DNA of 64,000 bases from Pseudomonadota bacterium (GCA_018817385.1 JAHIUA010000036.1:1-64000); one strand, 5' to 3'. Counted from the first letter of the stretch, positions 19,101 to 28,340 are shown. The notes: a model not told the origin generated them from the letters alone. Translations and numbers: made by a program.

Positions 19101-19148
19101 TGTAAATAAAATTTATAGTTATTTGTTGAGAGTAAAATTATTTAACAG
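19101..19148. promoter_or_regulatory. Paired dyads upstream of cluster 3
   Basis: TGTAAATAAAATTTATAG (19101) and AGTAAAATTATTTAACAG (19131) are exactly 30 bp apart, the same spacing as at cluster 1. With the preceding C, the first is an almost perfect palindrome, CTGTAAAT-AAA-ATTTATAG. They lie about 112-159 bp upstream of the -12 element of the sigma-54-type promoter at 19246-19261. A further single copy, TGTAAAAAAAATAACA, identical over 16 bases to the second site of cluster 1, lies at 19270 over the predicted start of transcription. Confidence 0.5.
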
Positions 19149-19245
19149 TTTTGCTGGCTGTTGCTGTGGGTAGCCGCTTGTGTCGGACTACTCCCGGTCG
19201 ACTAACATTATGATATATTTTGTATTGTGCGGTCGGAGGACCGTT

Positions 19246-19261
19246 TGGTATTGGAATTGCT
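19246..19261 (+). promoter_or_regulatory. Sigma-54-type promoter of cluster 3
   Basis: TGGTATTGGAATTGCT has GG-N10-GC spacing and a perfect TTGCT -12 box; the -24 box TGGTATT differs from TGGCACG at three positions. Transcription would start near 19272, about 48 nt before the FimT-3 ATG at 19320. Confidence 0.55.
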
Positions 19262-19319
19262 TCTACAACTGTAAAAAAAATAACAATAACCAAATTGAAC
19301 CAAATTGAAGATACCCTCT

Positions 19320-19901
19320 ATGTTATCGCAAAAAGAAAATTCCGGATTTACCCTGATTGAGGTGATGATTGTAGTCGTAATTATTGCCCTCATGGCTGCA
19401 ATCGGAGCTCCAACTATCTCGACTTTGATGCCTGATATGTATTTGAAGGATGCGGCCAGGACCTTATACACCAATATGCAGCAAGCGAAAATTCAGGCGG
19501 TGAAAAACAATCGGAGTACAGCAATTTCTTTTAACACTGCAGCTGATAATTACACTGTCTGTGATGATTGGGATGGAGTGGCAGCCGTTTGTGTCGGGGC
19601 GACGCGAACAGTCCAATTCATCACAGTTGTCACCGATAAAGACTATAAGAGCGGGGTTGGCTATGGATATGGAAGTGCAACTCTGCAGGCGAATGCTGCC
19701 GCTGATACATTCCCGATGGCCACCGATGATAGTGTCAGTTACACCGGTCCTGATAATATCGTTGTCTTTACCCCACAGGGAATGGGGAATCCCGGCTATG
19801 TCTATCTTGATCATGTTAATAATACAACGACATATGCAGTGGGAAATTCGTCAAGCGGGATGATCAAGCTCTTAAAATGGGTTGGGGGCGGTTGGCAATG
19901 A
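19320..19901 (+). CDS. fimT: FimT/GspH-type minor prepilin 3, first gene of cluster 3
   Basis: 193 aa from the ATG at 19320; a TTG at 19305 would add five residues. MLSQKENSG-FTLIEVMIVVVIIALMAAIGAP is the prepilin signal with Glu at +5. The block MYLKDAARTLYTNMQQAKIQAVKNNRST and the C-terminal SGMIKLLKWVGGGW match FimT-2, so the divergent clusters arose by duplication. The stop overlaps the PilW-3 start as ATGA. Function: minor pseudopilin of the tip-initiation complex. Confidence 0.87.
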   Translation: MLSQKENSGFTLIEVMIVVVIIALMAAIGAPTISTLMPDMYLKDAARTLYTNMQQAKIQAVKNNRSTAISFNTAADNYTVCDDWDGVAAVCVGATRTVQFITVVTDKDYKSGVGYGYGSATLQANAAADTFPMATDDSVSYTGPDNIVVFTPQGMGNPGYVYLDHVNNTTTYAVGNSSSGMIKLLKWVGGGWQ

Positions 19902-20632
19902 GCAGAGAAAAGACACGTTCAGGTAACGCATCGCAAGGATTTACCCTGGTTGAACTTCTGATCACCATGGTGCTCTCCGTAATCATTGTTGTTGTCATTT
20001 ATTCAGCCTTTAAAGTGCAGCAGCGATCCTACGTGGCTCAGGATGCCGTTTCTGAAATGCAGCAGAATATACGGGCGGCCTTGCTGAGTATGTCCAGTGA
20101 CATTCGGATGGCAAGTTTTGATCCAAGTGGTGATGCCGGTGCCGGTTTCATCGATGCCCAGGCTGATGCCCTTGCCTTCACGGCCGACTTATTGGAAGAT
20201 GGGGATCTTGATGATCCGGATGAGCATATGGGATACTATCTCTTCTCCTATCCCGCTCCTTCGACTCTGGTGAGCTTGCGAAGGGTGTCCTCGGATTCCA
20301 ATAATCCGCTTACCCTGGTCAATGCTGCTGCAGGTCATTATGAGGTTCAAGGGATAGCAATAACTTCTGAAGAGGATCTGGCAGAAAATATTGAGGCGTT
20401 AGAGTTTGATTATTTAGATGCAGACGGTAATTCCCTTCCTTTTCCGATAGATACTGATGACATAATTTTTATTCGCATCTCTATCCTTGCCCGGGCCAGT
20501 CAGCCTGATCCCCAGTTTTTCAATACTCTCACCTATACGACGGGTTCCGGTGTTGTCTGGGGACCGTATAATGATAATCTTCGGCGCCGGTTATTGATTG
20601 CAACGGTGAATTGCCGGAATATGGGGTTGTAA
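19898..20632 (+). CDS. pilW: PilW-type minor prepilin 3
   Basis: 244 aa from the ATG at 19898, overlapping the FimT-3 stop (ATGA); a start at 19877 would sit deeper in FimT. The leader ends in SQG, followed by FTLVELLITMVLSVIIVVVI. DAVSEMQQNIRAALLSMSSD is the PilW hallmark, and the C-terminus RRRLLIATVNCRNMGL mirrors PilW-2. The mature domain is acidic near residues 100-115 (EDGDLDDPDEHMG). It ends 5 bp before PilV-3 begins at 20638. Confidence 0.87.
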   Translation: MSREKTRSGNASQGFTLVELLITMVLSVIIVVVIYSAFKVQQRSYVAQDAVSEMQQNIRAALLSMSSDIRMASFDPSGDAGAGFIDAQADALAFTADLLEDGDLDDPDEHMGYYLFSYPAPSTLVSLRRVSSDSNNPLTLVNAAAGHYEVQGIAITSEEDLAENIEALEFDYLDADGNSLPFPIDTDDIIFIRISILARASQPDPQFFNTLTYTTGSGVVWGPYNDNLRRRLLIATVNCRNMGL

Positions 20633-20637
20633 TTGTT

Positions 20638-21138
20638 ATGGAAATAGAAAAAGCAAAAATTTTTTATAATGACGATGGCTTCACCCTCATTGAAGCCCTG
20701 ATGGCTGTGGTTGTTTTTTCCATTGGTATCGTGGCGTTTTTCACCATTCAGGCCGCTGTCATTAAGGGGAATTCAACTGCCAGTGGCCTGACCACGTCTT
20801 CTACCTGGGCAGCAGACAGGGTGGAGCGGCTCCTGGCAATGGATTATGACCTCGTTGATGATACTGATAACGATGGAACCGATCAAGATAGTGATTTTGA
20901 TGGTGTCGATGACGATGGTGGTGATTTTGGTCTTGATGATACGGGGGCCGCTGCAGATGGCAATGCCGTCTCCCCCGATGGCCAATATACCATCTTCTGG
21001 AATGTTGCCGATTGCTTGACTCCAGTCCCTGGTTCAAGTGAGTCCTATGTGAAGGCCCTTCGAGTGATTGTGCAGAGAAATGACTTAGGCTTCCAGAAAA
21101 ATGTTGTTTTAAACTATCACATCCAAAAGACATTCTAA
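20638..21138 (+). CDS. pilV: PilV-type minor prepilin 3
   Basis: 166 aa from ATG 20638; an earlier in-frame ATG lies inside PilW-3. The leader ends in DDG, followed by FTLIEALMAVVVFSIGIVAF, with Glu at +5. An Asp-rich loop (DLVDDTDNDGTDQDSDFDG, then DDDGGDFGLDD) is strongly similar to the one in PilV-2. The stop TAA overlaps the next ATG (TAATG), implying translational coupling with PilX-3. Confidence 0.86.
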   Translation: MEIEKAKIFYNDDGFTLIEALMAVVVFSIGIVAFFTIQAAVIKGNSTASGLTTSSTWAADRVERLLAMDYDLVDDTDNDGTDQDSDFDGVDDDGGDFGLDDTGAAADGNAVSPDGQYTIFWNVADCLTPVPGSSESYVKALRVIVQRNDLGFQKNVVLNYHIQKTF

Positions 21139-21797
21139 TGAGATCGAACATGAGAAAGCAATTGGTCAAGGCCGGCAACGAAGAGGGGTTTGTGCTGATA
21201 ACGGCCCTGATGATCATGGTGGTGATGACCATCATAGGGATTGCCGCCACCTTTAACACCACAACGGAAGTGCAAATTGCCGGTAATGACCGGATCCATA
21301 AGGAAACATTCTATAGTGCAGACGGTGGTACTGAGTTTGCCGCTGAGGTTTTGGAACAAAATATAGCCTGTCTCGATTTTGCCCCAAATGGAGAAGGAAG
21401 TAAACTTTTTGATGGAATCAATACCACACTGGACGGGCATATCGCTGTTTCCGGTACTTCGTTGGAACTGTGGCAGAACGTTATAGGTACCTGGAGTGCA
21501 GCTGGCACTCCCTATCCTTCAGATACGGCCCGAGATCTCTGGTATCCTCCTGTTTATGCTGCCGGTGCTGCCCATACCAACATTACCGTTGAAGGAATTG
21601 CGGATATAACCGCTGGCTCTTCCATTCTTCAGAACGCAGGTTATCTCGGACTGGGACGATCATTCGCTTCTGGTGGTGTTACCCTGGATTATGAAATCTA
21701 TGCCCAGCGTCTTGGGGAGAGAAACAGTGAAAGTAGAATTCGTGTTGAATGGAAACATGTGGTGGGCAGAGAAGATCCACATTGTCGATATAATTAA
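21138..21797 (+). CDS. pilX: PilX-type minor pilin 3
   Basis: 219 aa. NEEGFVLITALMIMVVMTIIG is the PilX_N helix, followed by TTEVQIAGNDRIHKETFYSA and an ADGGTEF block. The C-terminus ends with a genuine Arg/His/Cys-rich tail. It starts on the PilV-3 stop (TAATG). Unlike clusters 1 and 2, where PilX is followed by PilY1 after about 90 bp, here the gap is 226 bp and holds an R1 element, so the PilY1-3 message may have separate control. Confidence 0.86.
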   Translation: MRSNMRKQLVKAGNEEGFVLITALMIMVVMTIIGIAATFNTTTEVQIAGNDRIHKETFYSADGGTEFAAEVLEQNIACLDFAPNGEGSKLFDGINTTLDGHIAVSGTSLELWQNVIGTWSAAGTPYPSDTARDLWYPPVYAAGAAHTNITVEGIADITAGSSILQNAGYLGLGRSFASGGVTLDYEIYAQRLGERNSESRIRVEWKHVVGREDPHCRYN

Positions 21798-21806
21798 TAA
21801 TCTATT

Positions 21807-21917
21807 AGTACCTCAGAAATTCTTTTCGTGTTTTTTGATAAGAATTTCGTGAAGGTACTTTTACCCCAAAGGGGTTACTGTACTGCGTGCCGGCTTACCG
21901 TTCATCGCCGGTGTCAG
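21807..21917 (+). repeat. R1 repeat, copy 2: upstream of pilY1-3
   Basis: Same architecture as the copy at 8253: AGTAC (21807), the stem GAAATTCTT with AAGAATTTC, GGTAC (21854), ACCCC-AAA-GGGGT, GTACT (21880), then CCGGC (21890) pairing with GCCGG (21907). It lies within the cluster 3 transcript between PilX and PilY1, in sense orientation, ending about 107 nt before the PilY1-3 start codon. This placement would suit a cis-acting RNA, but copy 1 is antisense to its gene, so a mobile repeat is equally possible. Confidence 0.7.
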
Positions 21918-22023
21918 TCCAATAAAGTTGAAGGTAGGGCCAGTCTCTATTTTTGCCTGCCTTTCAAGAATAAAGATTGCATCCACCCCATACTCTTCAT
22001 GCTTGCAAAGCGGAGGATTACTC

Positions 22024-25000
22024 ATGAAACACTTGTCAATTCCTACAACGAAACTGTTGCCCCTGGTCCTGCTGACTGGTTTATATTTACAGCCGGCGAC
22101 GGCCCTTGCCGCTTCGTGTTCCGAAGGTGTGGGCATCCCTCCATTTCTTTCCGCCGGCGTCGATCCTAATCTGCTGCTGCTGATCGATAACTCCGGAAGT
22201 ATGCTGGATATGGCCTATGTGGAAACAATTGGTGAGTGTGTCGACAATGCCTTTGATCCGACTGCTACATATACCGGCCTCTATGATCCGGATAAATGGT
22301 ATCAGTGGACAGATGGGGTTCAGCAATGGCGAAGTGGTACTACCTATAGTGTTGGAGATTACGTCTATAGTGACGGGGTGTTCTATCGGGCCCACACCGT
22401 AAGTGGCGCTTCCCTTGGGTTTGAGATCGATGCAGATTCCAATGTCATCTGGGATAAGGTCTATGAGATTGAGACCTGGAGTCAAGGCACAGTGTATCCT
22501 GCCAAGAGTTTTGTCCAGTATGATCAGCAACTTTATTATACCGTTGGTGGCGGCACTGCTAACGATCCTGATCTTACAGATGGTCTATTTATCGCTGATG
22601 ATACCGGAGTGACCTGGGTGGCTGTCGAATCCACCTGGCTTGCCGGGGAAACCTATGCGAGTGGTGATATCGTAAGCGATGATGGCATGCTTTTTCGAGC
22701 CACCAGTGGTGGAACCGCTGCCGGTACCGGAGTGTGGGATGATACCGGACTGAGCTGGGTCCGCCTTGATGAAGGCTATTTTGCAGAAGTAGCCTATACA
22801 GCCAGCACGGCAGCTGCCGCAGCCTTTGCGAGCGAAAACGGCGACGGATACAGCCAGGACAATCTGTATGTCAAGATCGTCAGCGTGGGAGGGACTCAGT
22901 CGGGTGTGAGTGCCTTTGCGGCCTCTGGAAAATTACTCAACTGGGCCACTGCTTCTAAATTCGATATTGAGAAAAAGATTCTCACCGGTGGAAAATATAA
23001 TAGTGATGCACAACGTCTTATCACCCAGAGTCGTGGTTGTTCTTCCCATGGGTTTGTGAAAGAAGTTCCGGTGATAAACAGTGGCGGCGTCAGTTCAGTC
23101 ATTACTTTTTCCATTCAGGGACCGGAACAAGATAACTGGATCGACAGCACGGATGACACCACCAGGATATCCATTATGGGAATCTCTGATGGCTTTGTTG
23201 ACTCGGATCGGGAAGAGTCCTGTCAGACGGCCATTGATGAAGTTGCCAAAGGAGATGAGGCGAATCAGGGGGTTGTCCATACCAACCTTGTGGACTGCCT
23301 GGATTATGGCGGGACAAATAATATTATGGCTGAATCCAATTCAGCTTTTAATCATTCTGTCCATACCTGTTGGGAAATAGTCACCAAGCATTACAGCCAA
23401 CCCAGTGATATCGGCCAGGTCAATGATGTGGAAGCGTCATGCGAACATATCTACGATAATGATATGCCTCCGGCCACAATAACCTGGGATAACAGTGGCT
23501 ATGTCTGCTGGGGGATTTATAACCAGGCCATACCGGATGCCAGGCTTCCTACGGGTACCGGCAGTGACCGGGAAGGCTATGTCGGACGCTGCTGGGAACT
23601 CGGGACTCTGCCGTCAGGCTGTGAGCCTGTCTCCTGTCCAGCGGGGATGGCCTATGATACCGGTGATCCAAGATGTTTCCAGGATGGTCGTCTGTATGAG
23701 TGTAGCGGCAATTTTAATAGCAAGCAGGACTCCTGCAACAAAAGCTGGAGTCTTTTGTTGCAGGATGCCGATCCTCTTGACGGAGTTGTCTGTGACACCT
23801 CGGCAACCGGGACACCGGGGGGCTGGACGGATGATGCCAACCCGAATAGCGCCCAGGAGTGTATCCAGGAAGCTCTGTGGGATTACTGCCAGGGGCTGAC
23901 TATACCTGAAGTCATTGACCCCACCGATCAGATCTTTAATACCGGCGACACCTGGGGCATGGTGGGGGCGATGATTGATTCGGGTATTGCCAGCATGTTT
24001 GAAACCGATCACGCCCTTATCGTCATGAAAGGGTATATCCTCCAAGACACCGCGCCTGAGGGGGTTCTTCATTCAGTGGCATCTGATCTGCGCTTAGGTG
24101 CCATGGCCTTTAATGATAACGGGGCAGAGACAGAATGTTCTGCTGTTGACGTAAATGATACCATTATCGAGTACTGTCCGCCTACCAATCAGGATGGCGC
24201 CCGTCTGATTGCTCCCCTTAAAAGCGGAGATGCGGTGACTGGTGGAACGATCGTTGATCCCATACACCACATTGATGATTTGACAGCGGCAATTAACGAT
24301 ATCCGGGCCACTGCCTGGACTCCCCTTGCCGAGGCGGTTTATAATGCCCTGGGCTATTATGGCCAGGATAGCAGCCGACGTCTGAATCCTGACGATTTTA
24401 CCACCGAGGCAGAGGATTCCAATTTTCCTGACCCTGTGCAGAACTGGTGCCAGGAGAACTATCTCCTTATTGTTACCGAAGGGGCCTCCACCGCAGACCT
24501 GAATCCAGACGTTCTCGCTATGATCACCGCCATGGGCTACGAAGACGGCACGGTGGCCATAGGAGCTGAGGGAGAATGTTATGGCGAGGATGGCAGCAGT
24601 GATCTCTATGGGTCAACCTATCTGGATGATCTGACCTATTTTGGTCAGGAGGCTGCTGCCGCAGATCTGTATAAGACACCCGCTGGTGTTGATCCAGATG
24701 GTGACGGAACTTTTGAGCATCAGGGTGAGATAGAGGACGATGATGGGGTGTGGCATGATAAACGCAATATTACCACCTATATTGTCACCACCGGCCTGCT
24801 CCGCGATGACGGTTCGCCAACAAGTGAATGTAATCCAGCTACCATCATCACCAATGCTGCCGAAAACGGTGGTACTACGCTTCTGACCGGGGAGGATCCC
24901 GATCAACTGGAGAGCAATCTGTTGCTCATCTTCTCAGATATCCTCAGTCGAGCCTCCGCAGGCTCTGCTGCATCTGTTATTTCCTCTTCCCGTAGCGGTG

Positions 25001-27951
25001 AAGGCGGAGTCTATCAGGCCATTTTCTGGCCGCAGATTGATCGCGCCGTAGGCGAAGAGCCCCTGGCCTGGACCGGAGATGTGCATGCCTTTTTTATAAA
25101 TGAAGATGGCTTTCTCTGGGATGATTACAGCGGGGTTGGTGCGGATCCTGACCCTGATAATCAAAAAGGGCGCTTGTGGAGCGAGGATACGAACGGGAAC
25201 GGAATTCTTGATTCCGGTGAAGATGCAAATGAAAATGGGGTGTTGGACGGTGACCGGCGGATTATCACCTTTTTTAACAGTACCACAAAAACTACCCAGA
25301 TTTGCTTCAATTCATCTGTTGTCGAGACCGGTGTCTGTGCAGCCTCGGATTATCTGGACACCACTGTAGCTGCTGTGGAGTTGAGGGATTTTGATCAGTA
25401 CCTCTGGTCGGCAAACGAACAACTGCAAGAGATCAGTTCGGTTAATCCTTCCTTAAACCGTGGGCTGCAGGCAGACGGTACCTGGGACTTTTCCTTCAAT
25501 CGACGCTATATCTTTACCTGGAATGATCTGGATAACGATGGTGTTGTTGATTCGCCAGAGGTGCTTCCTCTGGAAAGCGGTATGAATACTGGCCTGAGCG
25601 TAGACTCATCGCGTCATGATGTCCCGGATGATTTTAACGTGGCCAGTGATGAGAAACTCAATGAATTGATCGAGTGGTTGCGGGGCAATAATACGGCGGA
25701 AACGACCAGCGATGGGACCTTTACCCCCTATGACGTGAACGAAGATGAAAATATGAATGGGGTGCAAGACTGGGTATATCGTTGCCGAAGATATCCAAAT
25801 TGTGATCTTACCTCAGTCGATCCAGTGTGGCGCCTTGGCGATGTTATCCACTCCACCCCGACCCTGGTGTCGAGTCCTGCGGAAGGGTTTCAATACGTGT
25901 ATCGGGATGATTCTTATAATGAATTTTATAAAAAGTACGTTCAGCGGCGTCATGTGATTTATTTCGGTGCGAACGACGGGATGCTCCATGCGGTCAATGC
26001 CGGCTATTACGATGTTGGTGAAAGTGCATTTCTTCCCTGTGCTCCGGATGAGCGTGATGCCGACAATAACTGCAATGCTGGTACCTACGCAGATCTTGGC
26101 GATGAACTGTGGGCCTATGTGCCCTATAACCTGCAGCCTCATCTTGCTTGCTTGAGTGACCCGCTCTATAACCATAAATACTTTGTCGATGCCCCGCCAC
26201 GTATCTTTGATGTGCGGATTTTTGAAGAGGAAGCGGCCTGCAGTACCGGCTATGAAACTGATGGCTGTGTCCACCCCGGTGGCTGGGGAACCCTTCTCGT
26301 CGGTTATATGCGGTTTGGTGGTGCGCCATTGCTTGCCGATGACAGTGCTACGCCTACAGATAACCGGGAGTTTATTTCTTCATATTTCCTCCTTGATGTT
26401 ACTGATCCTGAGCGACCACCGACATTATTGGCCGAAATGACCAAGACAACGGATACCCAGGATTATGATCGCGATGGTACAGCAGAGGCGCGGTACGTCG
26501 ATCTTGGCTATACTACCTCCATGCCGACAATGGTTACCATGCGTGATGACGAAGGATACTCGGAATGGTTTCTGGTGCTGGGCAACGGCCCGACCACCCT
26601 TAAAGGAGAGAATGATCAGCAGGGCAGGGTTGCGGTTGTTCCCCTCAATGCCATCACCGGGGTAAACTGGGCGGTGAATAAGAACGGCAGTTACGATTCA
26701 ACCGCTAAAAAACCCTTCCGTATCCCCAACGAATTGCCACCATCGCTCACTGATGGCCCGACTTTTCCCAGTGTGGCTCATTTTGGTCGATATCTGGTGG
26801 ATGAGGCCAGTTCTGGAGAGCCGAGTTTTATTTCTGACCTGGTGACGGTGGACTACAATATTGACGTGGAGGGTATTGCAGGAGTGGGGGTACCTTATAA
26901 ATCAGATGCCGTCTATTTTGGTACCGTTGACGGTAGCGGTTTTACCACTCCTCCTTCGGAACCGGATAAAACCATTTGGAATGGCGGCGGCAGGATGTAC
27001 CGTCTGATCACCAATGTTCTCGACGTGGCGGGTGTGGAACAGTATTCGTATCCCTCTCAGTGGTATTTGGATAAATTGCTCGATGCCAAAGCACCCATTA
27101 CTGCGGCAGCCAATATTGGCTATGATAATGATAATTATTGGATATATTTCGGAACCGGCCGGTTTTTTGGCCCTGAAGACAAGACGGATGATACCCAGAA
27201 CTATTTTTTCGGTATCAAGGAACCGTTTACCAGTGAGTGCGGATTTGCCTGGGGGGAGGTGAATTGGACGCCGGGTGCAGATCCGGTTGCTGCAAACAGT
27301 CCGGGGAATCAAGGTCTTCTCCGCGCCGACTCAATTCGGGTTGTGGAACGAGGCAGTAGCAGCCTGTATGGCGGTATTATCGATTTTGTCTATTGCGAGG
27401 ATACGGATGGCACTGCATGTGATCTGCCTTTCCTGACAGAGCTGCCGACTATCATTGAGCCGACGCAGAGCGACGGAATACACAGCTACTATGCCTATCA
27501 GGATGTGGAGAACTATGTGGTCGGTGAGGGGTGTGGAAGCACTGACAATACCAGTATTGGCATTGATGGCTGGTACAGGAATTTATATGATTCCAGGGAG
27601 CGTTCCCTTGGTATGCCGACCTTGCTCGGTGGTCTTTTGCTCTATAGCAGCTATCAACCCTATTCCGATATCTGTCAGGCAGAGGGGAACAGTAATCTAT
27701 ACGGAGTGTACTATACAACCGGTACAGCCTGGATTGAGAATGTTTTCGGGACCTATAATGATCAGGATAGCAAATCAATAGTTAACGATAGAATCGGTCT
27801 TGGCAAGGGACTTACCGGCACCCCAAGTCTTGGCCTCGGTACAGGGACTACGGCCTATGTCCAGTCCAGTACCGGTGAAATTATTGAGATTCCTTATGAG
27901 CCGCCCCTGGAAAATTATCAGAGCGGTAGAAAAAGCTGGACTGATCGATAG
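22024..27951 (+). CDS. pilY1: PilY1-type pilus tip adhesin 3, with VWA and three CBM5/12-like modules
   Basis: About 1975 aa from the ATG at 22024, preceded by GCGGAGGATTACTC; the frame is open to 21928 but without a site. A signal peptide ends at ALAAS. The VWA MIDAS motif LLLLIDNSGSM is near residue 50-60. Inserted just after it are three tandem modules at about residues 100-150, 151-202 and 203-247, each with W-x3-T/V-x-Y, G-D-x-V and Y/F-R/Y-A/T spacing, like carbohydrate-binding modules 5/12. The C-terminal PilY1 propeller begins near residue 1270 (WRLGDVIHSTPTLVSSPAEG, then YFGANDGMLHAVNAGYY). Asp loops such as DTNGNGILDSGEDANENG are calcium-site candidates. Sugar or chitin binding is inference from the module pattern. 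Confidence 0.9.
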   Translation: MKHLSIPTTKLLPLVLLTGLYLQPATALAASCSEGVGIPPFLSAGVDPNLLLLIDNSGSMLDMAYVETIGECVDNAFDPTATYTGLYDPDKWYQWTDGVQQWRSGTTYSVGDYVYSDGVFYRAHTVSGASLGFEIDADSNVIWDKVYEIETWSQGTVYPAKSFVQYDQQLYYTVGGGTANDPDLTDGLFIADDTGVTWVAVESTWLAGETYASGDIVSDDGMLFRATSGGTAAGTGVWDDTGLSWVRLDEGYFAEVAYTASTAAAAAFASENGDGYSQDNLYVKIVSVGGTQSGVSAFAASGKLLNWATASKFDIEKKILTGGKYNSDAQRLITQSRGCSSHGFVKEVPVINSGGVSSVITFSIQGPEQDNWIDSTDDTTRISIMGISDGFVDSDREESCQTAIDEVAKGDEANQGVVHTNLVDCLDYGGTNNIMAESNSAFNHSVHTCWEIVTKHYSQPSDIGQVNDVEASCEHIYDNDMPPATITWDNSGYVCWGIYNQAIPDARLPTGTGSDREGYVGRCWELGTLPSGCEPVSCPAGMAYDTGDPRCFQDGRLYECSGNFNSKQDSCNKSWSLLLQDADPLDGVVCDTSATGTPGGWTDDANPNSAQECIQEALWDYCQGLTIPEVIDPTDQIFNTGDTWGMVGAMIDSGIASMFETDHALIVMKGYILQDTAPEGVLHSVASDLRLGAMAFNDNGAETECSAVDVNDTIIEYCPPTNQDGARLIAPLKSGDAVTGGTIVDPIHHIDDLTAAINDIRATAWTPLAEAVYNALGYYGQDSSRRLNPDDFTTEAEDSNFPDPVQNWCQENYLLIVTEGASTADLNPDVLAMITAMGYEDGTVAIGAEGECYGEDGSSDLYGSTYLDDLTYFGQEAAAADLYKTPAGVDPDGDGTFEHQGEIEDDDGVWHDKRNITTYIVTTGLLRDDGSPTSECNPATIITNAAENGGTTLLTGEDPDQLESNLLLIFSDILSRASAGSAASVISSSRSGEGGVYQAIFWPQIDRAVGEEPLAWTGDVHAFFINEDGFLWDDYSGVGADPDPDNQKGRLWSEDTNGNGILDSGEDANENGVLDGDRRIITFFNSTTKTTQICFNSSVVETGVCAASDYLDTTVAAVELRDFDQYLWSANEQLQEISSVNPSLNRGLQADGTWDFSFNRRYIFTWNDLDNDGVVDSPEVLPLESGMNTGLSVDSSRHDVPDDFNVASDEKLNELIEWLRGNNTAETTSDGTFTPYDVNEDENMNGVQDWVYRCRRYPNCDLTSVDPVWRLGDVIHSTPTLVSSPAEGFQYVYRDDSYNEFYKKYVQRRHVIYFGANDGMLHAVNAGYYDVGESAFLPCAPDERDADNNCNAGTYADLGDELWAYVPYNLQPHLACLSDPLYNHKYFVDAPPRIFDVRIFEEEAACSTGYETDGCVHPGGWGTLLVGYMRFGGAPLLADDSATPTDNREFISSYFLLDVTDPERPPTLLAEMTKTTDTQDYDRDGTAEARYVDLGYTTSMPTMVTMRDDEGYSEWFLVLGNGPTTLKGENDQQGRVAVVPLNAITGVNWAVNKNGSYDSTAKKPFRIPNELPPSLTDGPTFPSVAHFGRYLVDEASSGEPSFISDLVTVDYNIDVEGIAGVGVPYKSDAVYFGTVDGSGFTTPPSEPDKTIWNGGGRMYRLITNVLDVAGVEQYSYPSQWYLDKLLDAKAPITAAANIGYDNDNYWIYFGTGRFFGPEDKTDDTQNYFFGIKEPFTSECGFAWGEVNWTPGADPVAANSPGNQGLLRADSIRVVERGSSSLYGGIIDFVYCEDTDGTACDLPFLTELPTIIEPTQSDGIHSYYAYQDVENYVVGEGCGSTDNTSIGIDGWYRNLYDSRERSLGMPTLLGGLLLYSSYQPYSDICQAEGNSNLYGVYYTTGTAWIENVFGTYNDQDSKSIVNDRIGLGKGLTGTPSLGLGTGTTAYVQSSTGEIIEIPYEPPLENYQSGRKSWTDR

Positions 27952-27977
27952 GCGATCAGCTCGTTGACTTATATGTT

Positions 27978-28016
27978 GCAAGCTGAACCGGGCTCCATCG
28001 GCCCGGTTCAGCTTGC
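27978..28016 (+). terminator. Strong terminator after cluster 3
   Basis: GCAAGCTGAACCGGGC (27978-27993) and GCCCGGTTCAGCTTGC (28001-28016) form a perfect 16-bp stem with a 7-nt loop, followed by CTTTTC. It lies 27 bp after the PilY1-3 stop. Confidence 0.85.
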
Positions 28017-28145
28017 CTTTTCAATAGGCATAGGCGCCTCAAAACAGAATCATTCTTGAAGGTGATTGGTGCAGGGACTCAGATTACACCCCTCTTGGTG
28101 GGTGCGGCCCAGGATGCTTGAGCTATTGAAAAAGGACCATCTCCT

Positions 28146-28340
28146 TCAGGAAACCACCTCGAAGCCGATTTTAGCAATGGCCTCTTTGAGCACTTTCGCC
28201 TCCACTTCGCCCTCATAGCTGGCCTCTTTTTTCTCGAGGTCCACTTCTATATTTGTCAGCCCTGGAATGCCTTCCAGGGCCTTTTTTGTTGCCGCTACGC
28301 AGTGCTGGCAGCTCATTCCTTTTATTGATACGGTAGCCAT
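28146..28340 (-). CDS. copZ: Copper chaperone, heavy-metal-associated domain
   Basis: 64 aa forming a single HMA fold (beta-alpha-beta-beta-alpha-beta). The metal-binding loop GMSCQHC is at residues 8-14, and the C-terminus IAKIGFEVVS is typical. The protein would carry Cu(I) in the cytoplasm to the P-type ATPase encoded divergently at 28708. The ribosome site ATGGAG lies 8 nt before the ATG. A Fur-box-like palindrome and a plausible -10 CATAAT lie upstream, so metal-dependent control is likely. Confidence 0.88.
   Translation of the reverse strand: MATVSIKGMSCQHCVAATKKALEGIPGLTNIEVDLEKKEASYEGEVEAKVLKEAIAKIGFEVVS

Noticed and set aside
18846..19109. 87-aa hydrophobic frame in the cluster 2/3 gap
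   Set aside because: Only a TTG start, no ribosome site; hydrophobicity follows from T-rich DNA, and it overlaps the regulatory dyad at 19101.
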